Assembly: GCA_902493795.1 (NCBI GenBank) | Contig: CABUQZ010000009.1 | Coordinates: 1 to 64,000, forward strand | DNA length: 64,000 bases | Source of the DNA: an uncultured Clostridium sp. | Lineage (GTDB): Bacteria; Bacillota_I; Bacilli_A; RF39; UBA660 | Reading direction: 5' to 3' | Part shown: in pieces, positions 17,143 through 27,103 of the stretch | How the letters are laid out: every line of letters starts with the position of its first letter | Position numbering within the stretch: the stretch's first letter is position 1 | The notes under the pieces: model-generated | The model's database searches: none | Told to the model about the DNA's origin: nothing | What the model saw: the letters and a program-made list of their open reading frames with translations, nothing else | Position numbers and translations under genes: made by a program

Positions 17143-18618
17143 ATGAAATATTTTAAAGTGTTGTTAACTATTATACTAGCCTTTGTTGTTGTTCCAACAA
17201 TTGTTTTAGCAGCAGAAAATAGCATTAGTTTGGAATGTAATACAGTTGTAAGTAAAGGTGATGAGTTATCAGTTGATATTGTGCTTACAACTAAAGATAC
17301 GACAAATGGTTTTGCAGCAAGCTTTACGTATGAGAAGTCAGCACTAGAACTTTTAAGTATTGAAAATAAAGATAACTGGGAAAGAAATCAAGAAGGGGAA
17401 ACAGAAAGTGAAAATGGTCCACTTACTTTGAAATTTACTCATCCTAATGGAATTTCAGGAAAAACTACTGTTGCAACTATCAGGTTTAAAGTAAAAAAAG
17501 ATGCTACTAAATCAAGTGCTATCTTAACAATAGAAGGAACTGTAACTGCCAAAGAAGATGGAACAACTAGTACATTAGAAAAAGTAGAAAAGAAAATAGA
17601 TATAAAATCAACAGATAATACACTAAAAGATTTAAAATTTAATGGAGAAACATTTATTAATTTTAAACCAACACAATATAGCTACACAAAAGAAGTAGAT
17701 TCAAGCGTCATAACAGCTAATATTGAAGCAGAATTAAATGACCCAACAGCAAAATTTAAAGATAAATATGCACCAAAAACAGGGCAACCACTAGATTATG
17801 GTAAAAATGTTTTTGAAATAATAGTAGTATCAGCTTCTGGGGAAGAAAAAAAATATGTAATAACAATTGTTAGAGCAGATAATCGTGGAACAAACAATAA
17901 TTTAAAAAGTTTATTAATAAATTCAAATCCAAAGTTATTTACCTTTGATAAAAGTGAACTAGAGTATACAATCACAACTCACAAGTTAAAAACTATCGAT
18001 GTTACAGCAATACCAGAAGATGAAAAAGCAAAAGTTGATATTAAAAAACCAGATGAATTAAAAATTGGTCTTAACGAAGTAACAATAACTGTAACAAGTG
18101 AGAAAAAAGAATCAAAAGTATATAAAATAACAATTAATAATGTAGATACTGATATAGATACAACACTAAGTAACATTGAAATATTTGGGCTAGACGAAGA
18201 ATTTAATTTCGAAAAAGATAAACTAGACTATGAAGTATTATATAAAGAAAAATATAAAGACACAATTGTTATAAAACCAGTATTAAGTAATAAAGATGAA
18301 GCAGAATATGATAGAGCAAAACTAGAAAGTGATATTTCAAACTTAGGACCAGATAAGAAAGTAACAATAACAGTAAAAGCCAAAGATGGAACAAAAGGAG
18401 TAGAAAGAGTATATACAATTACCTTTAAAAAAGACACAAGAATAAACTTTTTCTTGATTTTAGGATTAATTATATTTATAGTATTACTTGTGATTTTCAT
18501 AAGATTAGTATTAGAGAAAAAAAGAAATGACAAACAAAATACTAATAACAATAACAAAAAAGAGAAAGAAGAAGAATTAGTTAAGACTAAAAAATTAGAA
18601 AAAGTAAGAGTAGAATAA
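17143..18618 (+). CDS. anchored surface protein with cohesin-like and cadherin-like domains
   Basis: The protein has 491 residues from the ATG at 17143, preceded by TTAGGAGGATAT. A signal peptide (about residues 1-24) leads to a cohesin-like beta domain (about 27-150, with LSVDIVLTTKD and TVATIRFKVKK). Three beta-sandwich units resembling the cadherin-like family PF12733 begin near LKDLKFNG, LKSLLINS and LSNIEIFG. A membrane helix (about 440-462) precedes a Lys/Asn-rich cytoplasmic tail. No partner with a dockerin is seen in the window. A surface binding role is inferred. Confidence 0.75.
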   Translation: MKYFKVLLTIILAFVVVPTIVLAAENSISLECNTVVSKGDELSVDIVLTTKDTTNGFAASFTYEKSALELLSIENKDNWERNQEGETESENGPLTLKFTHPNGISGKTTVATIRFKVKKDATKSSAILTIEGTVTAKEDGTTSTLEKVEKKIDIKSTDNTLKDLKFNGETFINFKPTQYSYTKEVDSSVITANIEAELNDPTAKFKDKYAPKTGQPLDYGKNVFEIIVVSASGEEKKYVITIVRADNRGTNNNLKSLLINSNPKLFTFDKSELEYTITTHKLKTIDVTAIPEDEKAKVDIKKPDELKIGLNEVTITVTSEKKESKVYKITINNVDTDIDTTLSNIEIFGLDEEFNFEKDKLDYEVLYKEKYKDTIVIKPVLSNKDEAEYDRAKLESDISNLGPDKKVTITVKAKDGTKGVERVYTITFKKDTRINFFLILGLIIFIVLLVIFIRLVLEKKRNDKQNTNNNNKKEKEEELVKTKKLEKVRVE

Positions 18619-18638
18619 CTATTTCTTAAGAGGATTCT

Positions 18639-19160
18639 ATGAAGAAATATATTCCTAAAATGTATAAAAAAAACATTAAAGAAATTGATTATGATAAGTT
18701 AAAAAAAATGAATATCAAGTGCTTGATGTTTGATTTAGATAATACTTTATTAAAAGTTCATAAAAGTCTTCCTAAAAAAGAAGTATGTGACTTAATAAAA
18801 AAATTAAAACCTAATTTCAAAATATTTATAGCATCAAATAATAGCAGCAAGAAACGTTTGTCTCTTGCTGCTAAAAGTCTTGGTGTAGATTTTGTAAGAT
18901 TTGCCATGAAACCTTTTTCAAGAGGGTTTAAGAAAGTACAGAAAAATTGTGGCGTTGAAAAAAGTGAAATGTGTATTATTGGAGATCAAATAATGACAGA
19001 TATCCTAGGGGGAAATAAATATGGTATTTATACTATATTAGTAGATCCTCTTTCAAAAGAAGAATTAAAAGTAACTGGATTTAACAGAATACTAGAAAAA
19101 AGAGTATTAAATAAACTTGAAAAGAAGAACCTTTTCAAAAAAGGAGAATACTATGAATAA
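18639..19160 (+). CDS. yqeG: YqeG-family HAD phosphatase
   Basis: This 173-residue protein carries the HAD motif LMFDLDNTLL (about residues 28-37), ASNNSSKKR as motif II, and GDQIMTDILGGN as motif IV, the signature of the YqeG family (HAD subfamily IIIA). Substrates are unproven. AAGAGGATTCT precedes the ATG. It overlaps yqeH by 8 bases, as in many Firmicutes where yqeG-yqeH are coupled in a ribosome-biogenesis operon. Confidence 0.92.
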   Translation: MKKYIPKMYKKNIKEIDYDKLKKMNIKCLMFDLDNTLLKVHKSLPKKEVCDLIKKLKPNFKIFIASNNSSKKRLSLAAKSLGVDFVRFAMKPFSRGFKKVQKNCGVEKSEMCIIGDQIMTDILGGNKYGIYTILVDPLSKEELKVTGFNRILEKRVLNKLEKKNLFKKGEYYE

Positions 19161-20163
19161 CGAAAAATTTTGTCTTGGATGTGGAGTAAAGCTACAAGAC
19201 ACTAATATGTTATTTGAAGGATACACTCCAGACTTAGAGAATAATATCTGTTCAAGATGCTTTAAGTTAAGAAACTATGGAGACTATCAAATTTCAACAA
19301 AATCTAATGAAGAATATATTGAAATACTAAAAAAAGTAAATGATACAAAAGACTTAGTTTTGTATGTAGTGGACTTATTAAATATAGAAAAAGATCTTAA
19401 TATGATAAGAAACTATATAACAAATAGACTTATTCTAGTACTTACTAAAAGAGATATTCTTCCAAGAAGTGTAAATGATGAGAAAATTAAAAACTATTTT
19501 GCAAATCTTGGACTAGATTATCAAGATATAATAATTACAAGTGCTAATAAAAACTACAATATGGATGAACTTCTTTTAATGATTAAAAAGCACAAATCAA
19601 GTAAATATGTTTATGTGGTAGGAAAAACAAATGCAGGTAAAAGCACATTAATAAATAAAATGATTCAAAACTATAGTGAAGAAGATAAGTATGAACTAAC
19701 TATTTCTCCACTTCCATCAACAACACTTAATAAAATTGATGTTAAACTAACTGATGATTTAACACTTATTGATACACCAGGTCTTATTGATAGAGGAAGT
19801 ATTGTAAACTATGTTGATTTTGATACGATAAAGAAAATAAATGCTAAAAAAGAAATAAATCCTGATACATTTCAATTGAAAAAAGGACATACATTAATAA
19901 TTCCAGGTATCTTTAGAATTGATTATGTCGAAGGAGAAAAGAATAGCTTTACATTTTTTGTGTCAAATGACTTAGAATTTATAAAAAAAGATACATCTAA
20001 ATGTGAAGAAGTAAATGACTTAACAAAAAGAACTATTGAAGTTGGATATCATCAAGATTTAGTTATAAATGGTTTAGGTTTTATAAAGATTACAGAGAAG
20101 GCACTAGTTAATGTGTACCTACAAAGTAACGTAGAAGTTTTTGTAAGGGACTCATTGATATAG
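19153..20163 (+). CDS. yqeH: ribosome biogenesis GTPase YqeH
   Basis: The protein has 336 residues from ATG 19153 (AAAGGAG upstream). An N-terminal zinc finger (CLGCG...CSRCF) precedes a circularly permuted GTPase: G4 (TKRD) and G5-like TSAN come before G1 (VGKTNAGKST), a G2 Thr and G3 (DTPG). This order defines the YqeH/YlqF class, which helps assemble the 30S subunit. A hairpin terminator overlaps the stop codon. Confidence 0.95.
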   Translation: MNNEKFCLGCGVKLQDTNMLFEGYTPDLENNICSRCFKLRNYGDYQISTKSNEEYIEILKKVNDTKDLVLYVVDLLNIEKDLNMIRNYITNRLILVLTKRDILPRSVNDEKIKNYFANLGLDYQDIIITSANKNYNMDELLLMIKKHKSSKYVYVVGKTNAGKSTLINKMIQNYSEEDKYELTISPLPSTTLNKIDVKLTDDLTLIDTPGLIDRGSIVNYVDFDTIKKINAKKEINPDTFQLKKGHTLIIPGIFRIDYVEGEKNSFTFFVSNDLEFIKKDTSKCEEVNDLTKRTIEVGYHQDLVINGLGFIKITEKALVNVYLQSNVEVFVRDSLI

Positions 20164-20173
20164 TCCTTTTTTT
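20145..20173 (+). terminator. intrinsic terminator of yqeG-yqeH
   Basis: AAGGGACT pairs with AGTCCTTT (20145-20152 with 20162-20169, one G-U pair), followed by further T. The yqeH stop codon begins at the end of the loop. Confidence 0.8.
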
Positions 20174-20204
20174 GTAAAAAAATATGTCAATTTGCTCTAA
20201 AAAT

Positions 20205-20233
20205 TTGAATATAAGTACAAAAGTTGCTATAAT
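20205..20233 (+). promoter_or_regulatory. promoter of the hydrolase-murF-ddl operon
   Basis: TTGAAT and TATAAT are 17 bases apart with TG before the -10. The start codon is only 15 bases downstream of the -10. Confidence 0.75.
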
Positions 20234-20248
20234 TAACGTAGGTGTTAA

Positions 20249-20983
20249 ATGATGATATTTAAAGTTAAAGATATAGATGTTAATTACATACAATATGGTA
20301 AGGGAAACATAGATGTCGTGTTACTACATGGTTGGGGACAAAATATAGAAATGATGGACCCAATAGGAAAGAAGCTCGAAAATATAGCAAAAATAACAAT
20401 AATTGATTTACCAGGACACGGAAAATCTAGTGAACCCTTAGAAAGTATTACAATTTATGACTATTGCGAAGTAGTAAAAGAACTACTTGATTATTTAAAA
20501 ATTAAAAAGCCCATTATGATTGGTCATTCTTTTGGAGGACGAATCTCTATAATATATGCTTCAAAATATGAAACAGAAAAACTTGTTCTTCTTGGAGCAC
20601 CTTGTATTAGAAAACAACATAAAGAAAGCCTTAAAGTAAAGACTTTAAAAACATTGAAGAAAGTACCAGGACTAAATAAGTTAGAGGGATTTGCTAAAAA
20701 ACACATAGGGTCAAGAGATTATCGAAATGCATCTCCAATAATGAGAGCGATACTAGTAAACACAGTAAATGAAGACCTAAGTGAATGTGCCAAAAAAATC
20801 GAATGCCCAACCATTTTAATTTGGGGAGATAATGATACAGAAGCACCACTAGAAGAAGCAGAAGAACTAGAAAAAACAATGAAAGACGCTGGATTAGTTG
20901 TTTACGAAGGTGGAACACACTACACTTATCTTGAATTTCTAAATCCTGTATGTAATGTTATAAAAACATTTATTAAGGAGTGA
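20249..20983 (+). CDS. alpha/beta hydrolase
   Basis: The protein has 244 residues. It shows the oxyanion region LLHGWGQN, nucleophile elbow GHSFGGR, acid region WGDNDTEAP and catalytic His in GGTHYTYLE, all in alpha/beta-hydrolase order. The substrate is unknown. Two ATGs lie side by side; AGGTGTTAA precedes the first. It leads the murF-ddl group by a few bases, suggesting an envelope-related job. A paralogue lies at 54223 on the other strand. Confidence 0.88.
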   Translation: MMIFKVKDIDVNYIQYGKGNIDVVLLHGWGQNIEMMDPIGKKLENIAKITIIDLPGHGKSSEPLESITIYDYCEVVKELLDYLKIKKPIMIGHSFGGRISIIYASKYETEKLVLLGAPCIRKQHKESLKVKTLKTLKKVPGLNKLEGFAKKHIGSRDYRNASPIMRAILVNTVNEDLSECAKKIECPTILIWGDNDTEAPLEEAEELEKTMKDAGLVVYEGGTHYTYLEFLNPVCNVIKTFIKE

Positions 20984-20988
20984 TTTAA

Positions 20989-22596
20989 ATGGATTTATTA
21001 ATATATTTAATATTCTTCTTTCAACTATTTTATGCTGCATACACAAGTAAAAAAGCACTTCATATGCTACAACAAAACTTATATAATGAAAACAATAGAT
21101 ATATAAAATGGGTGTTTGAAAACAAAAAGCAAACATTTACAAATTTAAATTTATATGGAATATTATTTTCTATATTACTTATGTACTCAAGAACAGAAGA
21201 TATGGACTTATTCTTCCTAGGAGTATTGATTTTAGTCTACATAATAAGTTTTCTAGTAGATAAAGATAAAAGAAAACTAGATCAAAATAAAAAACCACTT
21301 GTAATAACAGCTCGTGTTAAAAGATTAATATTTACATTGTGTATTTTATTTTTAATTCCAATAGTAGTTTATTTTTTCGATAAGTATTCAAGAAATTACG
21401 TAATACTTTCTTATGCCATTATGATATCTTTAGATTACATTATTATTTATATTGCTAATTTAATAAATCATCCACTAGAAAGAATGATTTATCATGGCTT
21501 TGAAAAAAAGGCTAAAAATAAACTTAAATCTATGAAAAATTTAAAAGTAGTAGGTATTACTGGAAGTTATGGAAAAACTAGTAGTAAAAATATTCTTGAT
21601 AGTGTCTTAAATGTAAGATTTAATTCACTAGCAACACCAAAAAGTTTAAATACTTTTAATGGTTTAATGATAACAGTTAATAATAAATTAACTAAGTTTG
21701 ATGAAATCTTTATAGCAGAGATGGGAGCATATGTTAAAGGAGAGATTAATGGTCTTTGTAAATTAGTTAATCCTAAATATGGAATAATAACATCAATTGG
21801 AACTGCTCACTTAAAGACTTTTGGAAGTGAAAAAAACATTCAAGAAGGTAAAATGGAACTTATTGAGTATCTTCCAAGTGATGGAGTAGGAGTTCTTAAT
21901 AAAGATGATCCAAAACAAAAAGATTATAAAATTAAGAAAAAAGATCATGCTAAAATATTGTGGATTGGTATAGATGAAGATGACGTTGATGTAAGAGCAG
22001 AAAACATTAAATGTAACAATAAAGGAACATCTTTTAATGTTATATTTAAAGGTGATAAAAAAGCTTACCCATTTGAGACAAAACTTCTTGGAAAACATAA
22101 TGTTTATAACATCTTGGCAAGTATAGCTCTAGGAAAAGAATTTGGTCTTTCTATAAAAGAGTTACAACAAGGAGTTAAAAATGTTAATCAAGTAGAACAT
22201 AGATTGGAACTTAAAAGAATCGGTACCTTCTATCAAATTGACGATGCCTATAATTCTAATCCAGTTGGAGCAAAAAGCGCATTAGATGTTCTTGATATGA
22301 TGGATGGAACTAAAGTTGTAGTAACTCCAGGAATGATAGAACTAGGAAGCAAAGAAAAAGAACTAAATAAAGAGTTTGGAAAACAAATTGCAGATGTTGC
22401 AGATGAAGTAATTCTAATTGGAGAAAAAAGAACAAAACCAATTCATGAAGGTTTACTTGAGAAAAAATACAATGAGAAAAAAATACATGTATTAAATGAC
22501 GTAAGAGAAGCATATACTCTTATCAATAAACTAAAAGATAAAGAAGACTTATATGCGTTATTTGAAAATGATTTACCAGATACATATACTGAGTAG
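20989..22596 (+). CDS. murF: MurF-like Mur ligase with N-terminal membrane domain
   Basis: The protein has 535 residues. The first 160 or so contain about five membrane segments, absent from classical soluble MurF. The Mur ligase core follows: ATP loop GITGSYGKTSSK (189-200), NGLMITVNNKL, MGAYVKGEI, and a C-terminal ligase domain (HRLELKRIG, DDAYNSNP). MurF adds D-Ala-D-Ala to the UDP-MurNAc-tripeptide, and ddl follows 9 bases later, which fits. The membrane anchor suggests precursor synthesis near the membrane. Specificity is inferred from context and motif order. Confidence 0.85.
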   Translation: MDLLIYLIFFFQLFYAAYTSKKALHMLQQNLYNENNRYIKWVFENKKQTFTNLNLYGILFSILLMYSRTEDMDLFFLGVLILVYIISFLVDKDKRKLDQNKKPLVITARVKRLIFTLCILFLIPIVVYFFDKYSRNYVILSYAIMISLDYIIIYIANLINHPLERMIYHGFEKKAKNKLKSMKNLKVVGITGSYGKTSSKNILDSVLNVRFNSLATPKSLNTFNGLMITVNNKLTKFDEIFIAEMGAYVKGEINGLCKLVNPKYGIITSIGTAHLKTFGSEKNIQEGKMELIEYLPSDGVGVLNKDDPKQKDYKIKKKDHAKILWIGIDEDDVDVRAENIKCNNKGTSFNVIFKGDKKAYPFETKLLGKHNVYNILASIALGKEFGLSIKELQQGVKNVNQVEHRLELKRIGTFYQIDDAYNSNPVGAKSALDVLDMMDGTKVVVTPGMIELGSKEKELNKEFGKQIADVADEVILIGEKRTKPIHEGLLEKKYNEKKIHVLNDVREAYTLINKLKDKEDLYALFENDLPDTYTE

Positions 22597-22605
22597 GAGG
22601 ATAAA

Positions 22606-23787
22606 ATGATAAAAGTTGGTGTTATTTTTGGTGGAGAAACAGTTGAACATGAGGTAAGTATTATTTCAGCTGTTCAAGCAATGAATAAATTAGATAATGA
22701 AAAGTATGAAATTATACCTATATATATTACAAAAGAAGGTGAATGGTACACAGGTTCTGCCTTAAGAGAAATCGATATATATAAAGATATGGAAGTTTTA
22801 AAAAGATATACAAAAAATGTTGTTCTTTATAAGAAAGATGATCGCTTTGTACTTCAGAAGAAAGGCTTTTTAAAGTCAATTGTTAATGATATAGATGTAA
22901 TGCTTCCTGTAGTTCATGGAACTAATGTTGAAGATGGTGTATTACAAGGATATCTAAAGACAATTGGTATTCCTTTTGCAGGAAGTGGAGTAATGCCTAG
23001 TGCTGTTGGGCAAGATAAAGTAATACAAAAACAAGTATTCGAGTGCACTAATCTTCCAATTACAAAATATCATTGGTTTTATGATTGTGATTACAAACAA
23101 GATTCTGATGAAGTAATTAAAGAAATCGAAAAGAAATTGAATTATCCAATGATAGTAAAACCTGCTACTTTAGGTAGTAGTGTTGGAATATCTTCGGTAG
23201 AAGATAAAAAAGATCTAAAAAAAGCAATTGAAGATGCTATACAATATGACACTAAGGTTGTTGTAGAAGAAAAAGTAGAAAACCTAGTTGAAGTAAATAT
23301 AAGTGTTTTAGGAAACTATGAAAACTGTAATTTAAGTGAAATAGAAGAAGTTATAACAGATAATGCACTTCTTACCTATGAAGATAAATACACAGGTGGT
23401 AAAAAAGGAAGTTCAAAAGGAATGGCAAGTGCTTCTCGTATCATTCCAGCTAAAATTGATAAGAAACTAAAAGAAACAGTTGAAGATGTTGCTACAAAAG
23501 CTTATAGAGCTATGGGATTAAGTGGAGTATCAAGAATAGACTTCTTAATCGATAAAGAGAAAAAGACAGTTTATATTAACGAGGTTAATACTTGCCCTGG
23601 AAGCTTAGCATTTTACTTATGGGATGCCAAAGGAAAAGACTTTACTCAATTATTAGATGATTTAATTAATTTAGCAATTAAAGATTTTAAGAAAGATAGA
23701 AAGAAAGTTAGAAGCTTCAAATCAAATATTCTTAGTGGATATAGTGGCCTAAAAGGTGCCAAAGGAAAATTCGGAAAATTAAAATAA
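22606..23787 (+). CDS. ddl: D-alanine--D-alanine ligase
   Basis: The protein has 393 residues. The start IKVGVIFGGETVEHEVSIIS and the ATP-grasp motifs (MIVKPATLGSSVGIS, EEKVENLVEVNISVLG, INEVNTCPGSLAFYLW) identify Ddl. The length slightly exceeds the usual 310-370 because of a basic C-terminal extension (about residues 365-393). It makes the dipeptide used by MurF. GTAGGAGG precedes the ATG. Confidence 0.95.
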   Translation: MIKVGVIFGGETVEHEVSIISAVQAMNKLDNEKYEIIPIYITKEGEWYTGSALREIDIYKDMEVLKRYTKNVVLYKKDDRFVLQKKGFLKSIVNDIDVMLPVVHGTNVEDGVLQGYLKTIGIPFAGSGVMPSAVGQDKVIQKQVFECTNLPITKYHWFYDCDYKQDSDEVIKEIEKKLNYPMIVKPATLGSSVGISSVEDKKDLKKAIEDAIQYDTKVVVEEKVENLVEVNISVLGNYENCNLSEIEEVITDNALLTYEDKYTGGKKGSSKGMASASRIIPAKIDKKLKETVEDVATKAYRAMGLSGVSRIDFLIDKEKKTVYINEVNTCPGSLAFYLWDAKGKDFTQLLDDLINLAIKDFKKDRKKVRSFKSNILSGYSGLKGAKGKFGKLK

Positions 23788-23807
23788 AACTATAGGGGAG
23801 TGGTTGT

Positions 23808-24947
23808 ATGGATTTTTTGGAAGAAAAGGATGATAATGAATTGTCATTATATTTTGATGTCCAAAATTTATCTATCGACCACTCTTTAAGTTTGGATGAA
23901 ATAGAAGAATATAAAGACTTAATTTTCTCCCCTAATAGCATATCTCAAATATATTTTAAAAAAGGAACTGATAAAGAAAGTGTAGAGCTTGTAAAAAATC
24001 TATTATCAATCAGTGATTACGTAGTTGACGAGAATGTCGAAAAATATGTTTTAGTAGACATGGATAAAAAAGAACTTGAAGACTTTTTAAATTCGAGTTA
24101 CGAAAACCCATCATCATGGTCACTTCCTTATGAAAATAATAATTCAAGTTTTTCAATGGTAGATATTCCAATGTTTAGGGTATTAGTAAGTTATATTAAA
24201 TCTTTAGAGAATGAAAACTTATCTCCATTAGAGATGGTTATGAAAGTCTATGATAGAGTTAAAATGTTTGATTACTCTAGCAATTTAGAAGAAAGAAAAC
24301 TTCCAGATATAATAAGAACTAGAACAGCAAATCAAAAGGAGTATAATGAACTTTTCTCTTATATCCTTAATTATATGGGATTTAAAACATTTCTTGGAAC
24401 AGTAAAGAGTAAAGATAAAAGAACATCTCTTATAACACTTGTCGATATAAAAGATCCAAAACATCAAGTAGATGGAATATATCTTTTTGATCCATCAATG
24501 GACTCTCTTTCAAAAGAAGATTATAAAGATGAAGAAATAAGAAAAATGAATTATAATTTCTTCGGTTTAAATGTATGCTTAATAAATAAATCAAAATATG
24601 AAGATAGTCTTTCTAATGTTTTAGCTTTAATTGCACTTGATAACTATGATTATAGCTACGATAAGATAAACACAACTGAAAATAAAGAATTATTAAAAGA
24701 AATAAAGAATATATTAAAATCTTTTAATCTTTCCTACAAAGAACTATATGAAAGAATAAGAAGTAGTATATCAATTGACTGTGATAAGATTGTAGAAGTA
24801 AATAACATATTAAAACCAGTTGACCCTGAAATAGAAAAAAGAAGATCTCATTTTATAAAAGAAAACTACAAATTAAGAAAGAAAGAACTATTTGAAAGTG
24901 ACTTTGAAGAAGAACTTGCAAATATAATGGGAAAATTAAATAATTAA
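23808..24947 (+). CDS. transglutaminase-like-fold protein, probably inactive
   Basis: The protein has 379 residues with no signal peptide. Residues about 130-235 resemble a transglutaminase-like core: the NELFSYILNYMGFKTFLGTVK region sits where the Cys helix is expected, and GIYLFDPSMD matches the Asp-containing strand. The expected Cys and His are not evident, so it is probably non-catalytic. The C-terminus is helical and charged. It follows ddl by 20 bases in the same operon and precedes a terminator. The fold call is tentative and the function unknown. Confidence 0.5.
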   Translation: MDFLEEKDDNELSLYFDVQNLSIDHSLSLDEIEEYKDLIFSPNSISQIYFKKGTDKESVELVKNLLSISDYVVDENVEKYVLVDMDKKELEDFLNSSYENPSSWSLPYENNNSSFSMVDIPMFRVLVSYIKSLENENLSPLEMVMKVYDRVKMFDYSSNLEERKLPDIIRTRTANQKEYNELFSYILNYMGFKTFLGTVKSKDKRTSLITLVDIKDPKHQVDGIYLFDPSMDSLSKEDYKDEEIRKMNYNFFGLNVCLINKSKYEDSLSNVLALIALDNYDYSYDKINTTENKELLKEIKNILKSFNLSYKELYERIRSSISIDCDKIVEVNNILKPVDPEIEKRRSHFIKENYKLRKKELFESDFEEELANIMGKLNN

Positions 24948-24955
24948 AAAAAATT

Positions 24956-24980
24956 AGAAATTCATTGGAATTTCTTTTTA
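24956..24980 (+). terminator. intrinsic terminator of the murF-ddl operon
   Basis: AGAAATTC pairs with GAATTTCT around a 4-base loop, then T-rich sequence. Confidence 0.8.
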
Positions 24981-25001
24981 TTTGAATAATAATATATAGT
25001 G

Positions 25002-25030
25002 TTGACAAAATATTTAATAATTAGTATAAA
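25002..25030 (+). promoter_or_regulatory. topA promoter
   Basis: A consensus TTGACA is separated from TATAAA by 17 bases, just upstream of topA. Confidence 0.8.
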
Positions 25031-25054
25031 TAAATAGGAAATGGATGTGGGATA

Positions 25055-27076
25055 GTGGCAAAAAATTTAGTAATAGTGGAGTCACCAAGCAAAAGTAAAA
25101 CAATTGAAAAATATTTAGGAAATGGATATCATGTAGTATCATCTAAGGGACATATAAGAGATCTTGCAACAACAGGAAAATATGGCTTAGGTGTTGATAT
25201 AGATAACGGGTTTAAACCTTCATACGTACCAATAACTGGGAAACAAAAAACAATAAGCGAATTAAAAAAATTCGTTAAAGATAGCGATAAAATCTATCTT
25301 GCAACCGACCCAGACCGTGAAGGGGAAGCAATAAGTTGGCACTTAAAAGAAGCATTAGGAATCAAAGAAAGTGATTATGAAAGAGTCTTATTTCACGAAA
25401 TAACAAAAGATAAAGTAATTGAAGCTTTTGAAAGTCCAAGAAAAATAGATTATGATTTAGTAAAAAGCCAAGAAACAAGAAGAATACTTGATAGAATAAT
25501 TGGTTTTAGACTAAGTAAATTAATGCAAGCTAAAACAGGTGGAAAAAGTGCAGGTCGTGTTCAAAGTGTAGCATTAAAACTTATCGTTGATAGAGAACGT
25601 GAAATACAAGCATTTAAAAGTGAAGAATATTGGACATTAACATCTGTATTTAGTAATTTTGAAGCAACATTATTTAATTATAAAGAAAAAGAAATAAAAT
25701 TAAAAAATGAAGAAGAAACTGATAATGTAATCGCATCATTAGGAAAAGACTATAAAGTAATAAAGGTTGAGGAAAAACAAAAGGCTAAAAAAGCAAAACC
25801 ACCATTTATTACTAGTACAATGCAGCAAGATGCTTCTAATAAACTTGGGTTTAACGCTAAAAAGACAATGTCACTTGCTCAAAAACTATATGAAGGAATA
25901 GATATTGGAACTGAAACAGTAGGTCTTATAACATACATGAGAACTGACTCAATAAGATTAAGTGATCAGTTCATTAAAGAGTCATATAAATTTATTAACG
26001 ATACCTATGGAAAAGAGTATGTAGGATACGTAAAAACAACAAAGAAGAAAGATAACGTTCAAGATGCCCATGAAGCTATAAGACCAACAAGTATTTATAG
26101 AACACCAGAGAAAATGAAAGAATATTTATCAAAAGATGAATATAAGTTGTACGAGTTAGTATATAGAAGAGCACTAGCGTCTATCATGGCTGATGCTAAA
26201 GTAAACGCAACAACAGTAGTACTAAGAAATAACGATTATGACTTTAAGGCAACTGGTCAAGTATTAATTTATGATGGATACTTAAAAGTGTATAAAGAAT
26301 TTGAATCAAGTGAAGATAAAGAACTACCAGTATTAAAAGAAAATGAAGTTCTAAACAGTGAAGACTTAAAGAAAGAGCAACATTTCACTCAGCCACCAGC
26401 AAGATTTACAGAAGCTAAATTAATTCATGAGATGGAGGAGTTAGGAATAGGAAGACCATCAACGTATGCAACAGTAATCGATACAATTAAGGAAAGAAAA
26501 TATGTTGATTTAGAGGAAAAGAAATTTATTCCAACTGAAATGGGTATTGAAACAACTGATAAACTACAGGAGTTCTTTAGTGGAATAATTAATGTTGAGT
26601 ACACAGCTAATATGGAAACAGACTTAGATAAAATTGCTGAAAACAAAGAAGATAATATCAAAGTATTACAAGAGTTCTATGATTCGTTTGAGCCACTTGT
26701 AAAAAAGGCTTTTGGAGAAATGGAAAAGAAAAAAGCAGAAGAAACAGGAGAAAATTGTCCAAATTGTGGAAGCCCATTAGTAATTAGAAAAGGAAAGTTT
26801 GGAGAATTTACTGCTTGTAGTAATTATCCAAATTGTAAATATATCAAAAAGGAACAAAAAGAGATAAAAGAAATAACAAAATGTCCTAAATGTGGTGGCA
26901 CAATAGTAGAAAAAACAAGTAAAAGGGGAAAAGTCTTCTATGGATGTAATAATTACCCAACATGCAAAGTAGCAACATGGGATATTCCAACTGGAGAATT
27001 ATGCCCTGAATGTAACGAATTACTAGTAAATAAAAATAACAAGATAGTTTGTTCAAGTTGTAAATATGAAAAATAA
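25055..27076 (+). CDS. topA: DNA topoisomerase I
   Basis: The protein has 673 residues, starting at GTG. The TOPRIM domain (VIVESPSKSKTIEKYLG, then ATDPDREGEAISWHL) is followed by the active Tyr294 in LITYMRTDS. Three C-terminal zinc-ribbon units begin CPNCG, CPKCG and CPECN, the last short. It relaxes negative supercoils by cutting one strand. The length and layout match Firmicutes TopA. It has its own promoter and a shared terminator, so it is probably monocistronic. In many Firmicutes dprA precedes it and trmFO follows; neither is here. Confidence 0.97.
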   Translation: MAKNLVIVESPSKSKTIEKYLGNGYHVVSSKGHIRDLATTGKYGLGVDIDNGFKPSYVPITGKQKTISELKKFVKDSDKIYLATDPDREGEAISWHLKEALGIKESDYERVLFHEITKDKVIEAFESPRKIDYDLVKSQETRRILDRIIGFRLSKLMQAKTGGKSAGRVQSVALKLIVDREREIQAFKSEEYWTLTSVFSNFEATLFNYKEKEIKLKNEEETDNVIASLGKDYKVIKVEEKQKAKKAKPPFITSTMQQDASNKLGFNAKKTMSLAQKLYEGIDIGTETVGLITYMRTDSIRLSDQFIKESYKFINDTYGKEYVGYVKTTKKKDNVQDAHEAIRPTSIYRTPEKMKEYLSKDEYKLYELVYRRALASIMADAKVNATTVVLRNNDYDFKATGQVLIYDGYLKVYKEFESSEDKELPVLKENEVLNSEDLKKEQHFTQPPARFTEAKLIHEMEELGIGRPSTYATVIDTIKERKYVDLEEKKFIPTEMGIETTDKLQEFFSGIINVEYTANMETDLDKIAENKEDNIKVLQEFYDSFEPLVKKAFGEMEKKKAEETGENCPNCGSPLVIRKGKFGEFTACSNYPNCKYIKKEQKEIKEITKCPKCGGTIVEKTSKRGKVFYGCNNYPTCKVATWDIPTGELCPECNELLVNKNNKIVCSSCKYEK

Positions 27077-27103
27077 AAAGTATTAGAGATTTCTAATACT
27101 TTT
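27076..27103. terminator. bidirectional terminator between topA and the DUF3592 gene
   Basis: A 12-bp stem AAAAGTATTAGA/TCTAATACTTTT with a 4-base loop gives U-rich ends on both strands between convergent genes. Confidence 0.85.
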
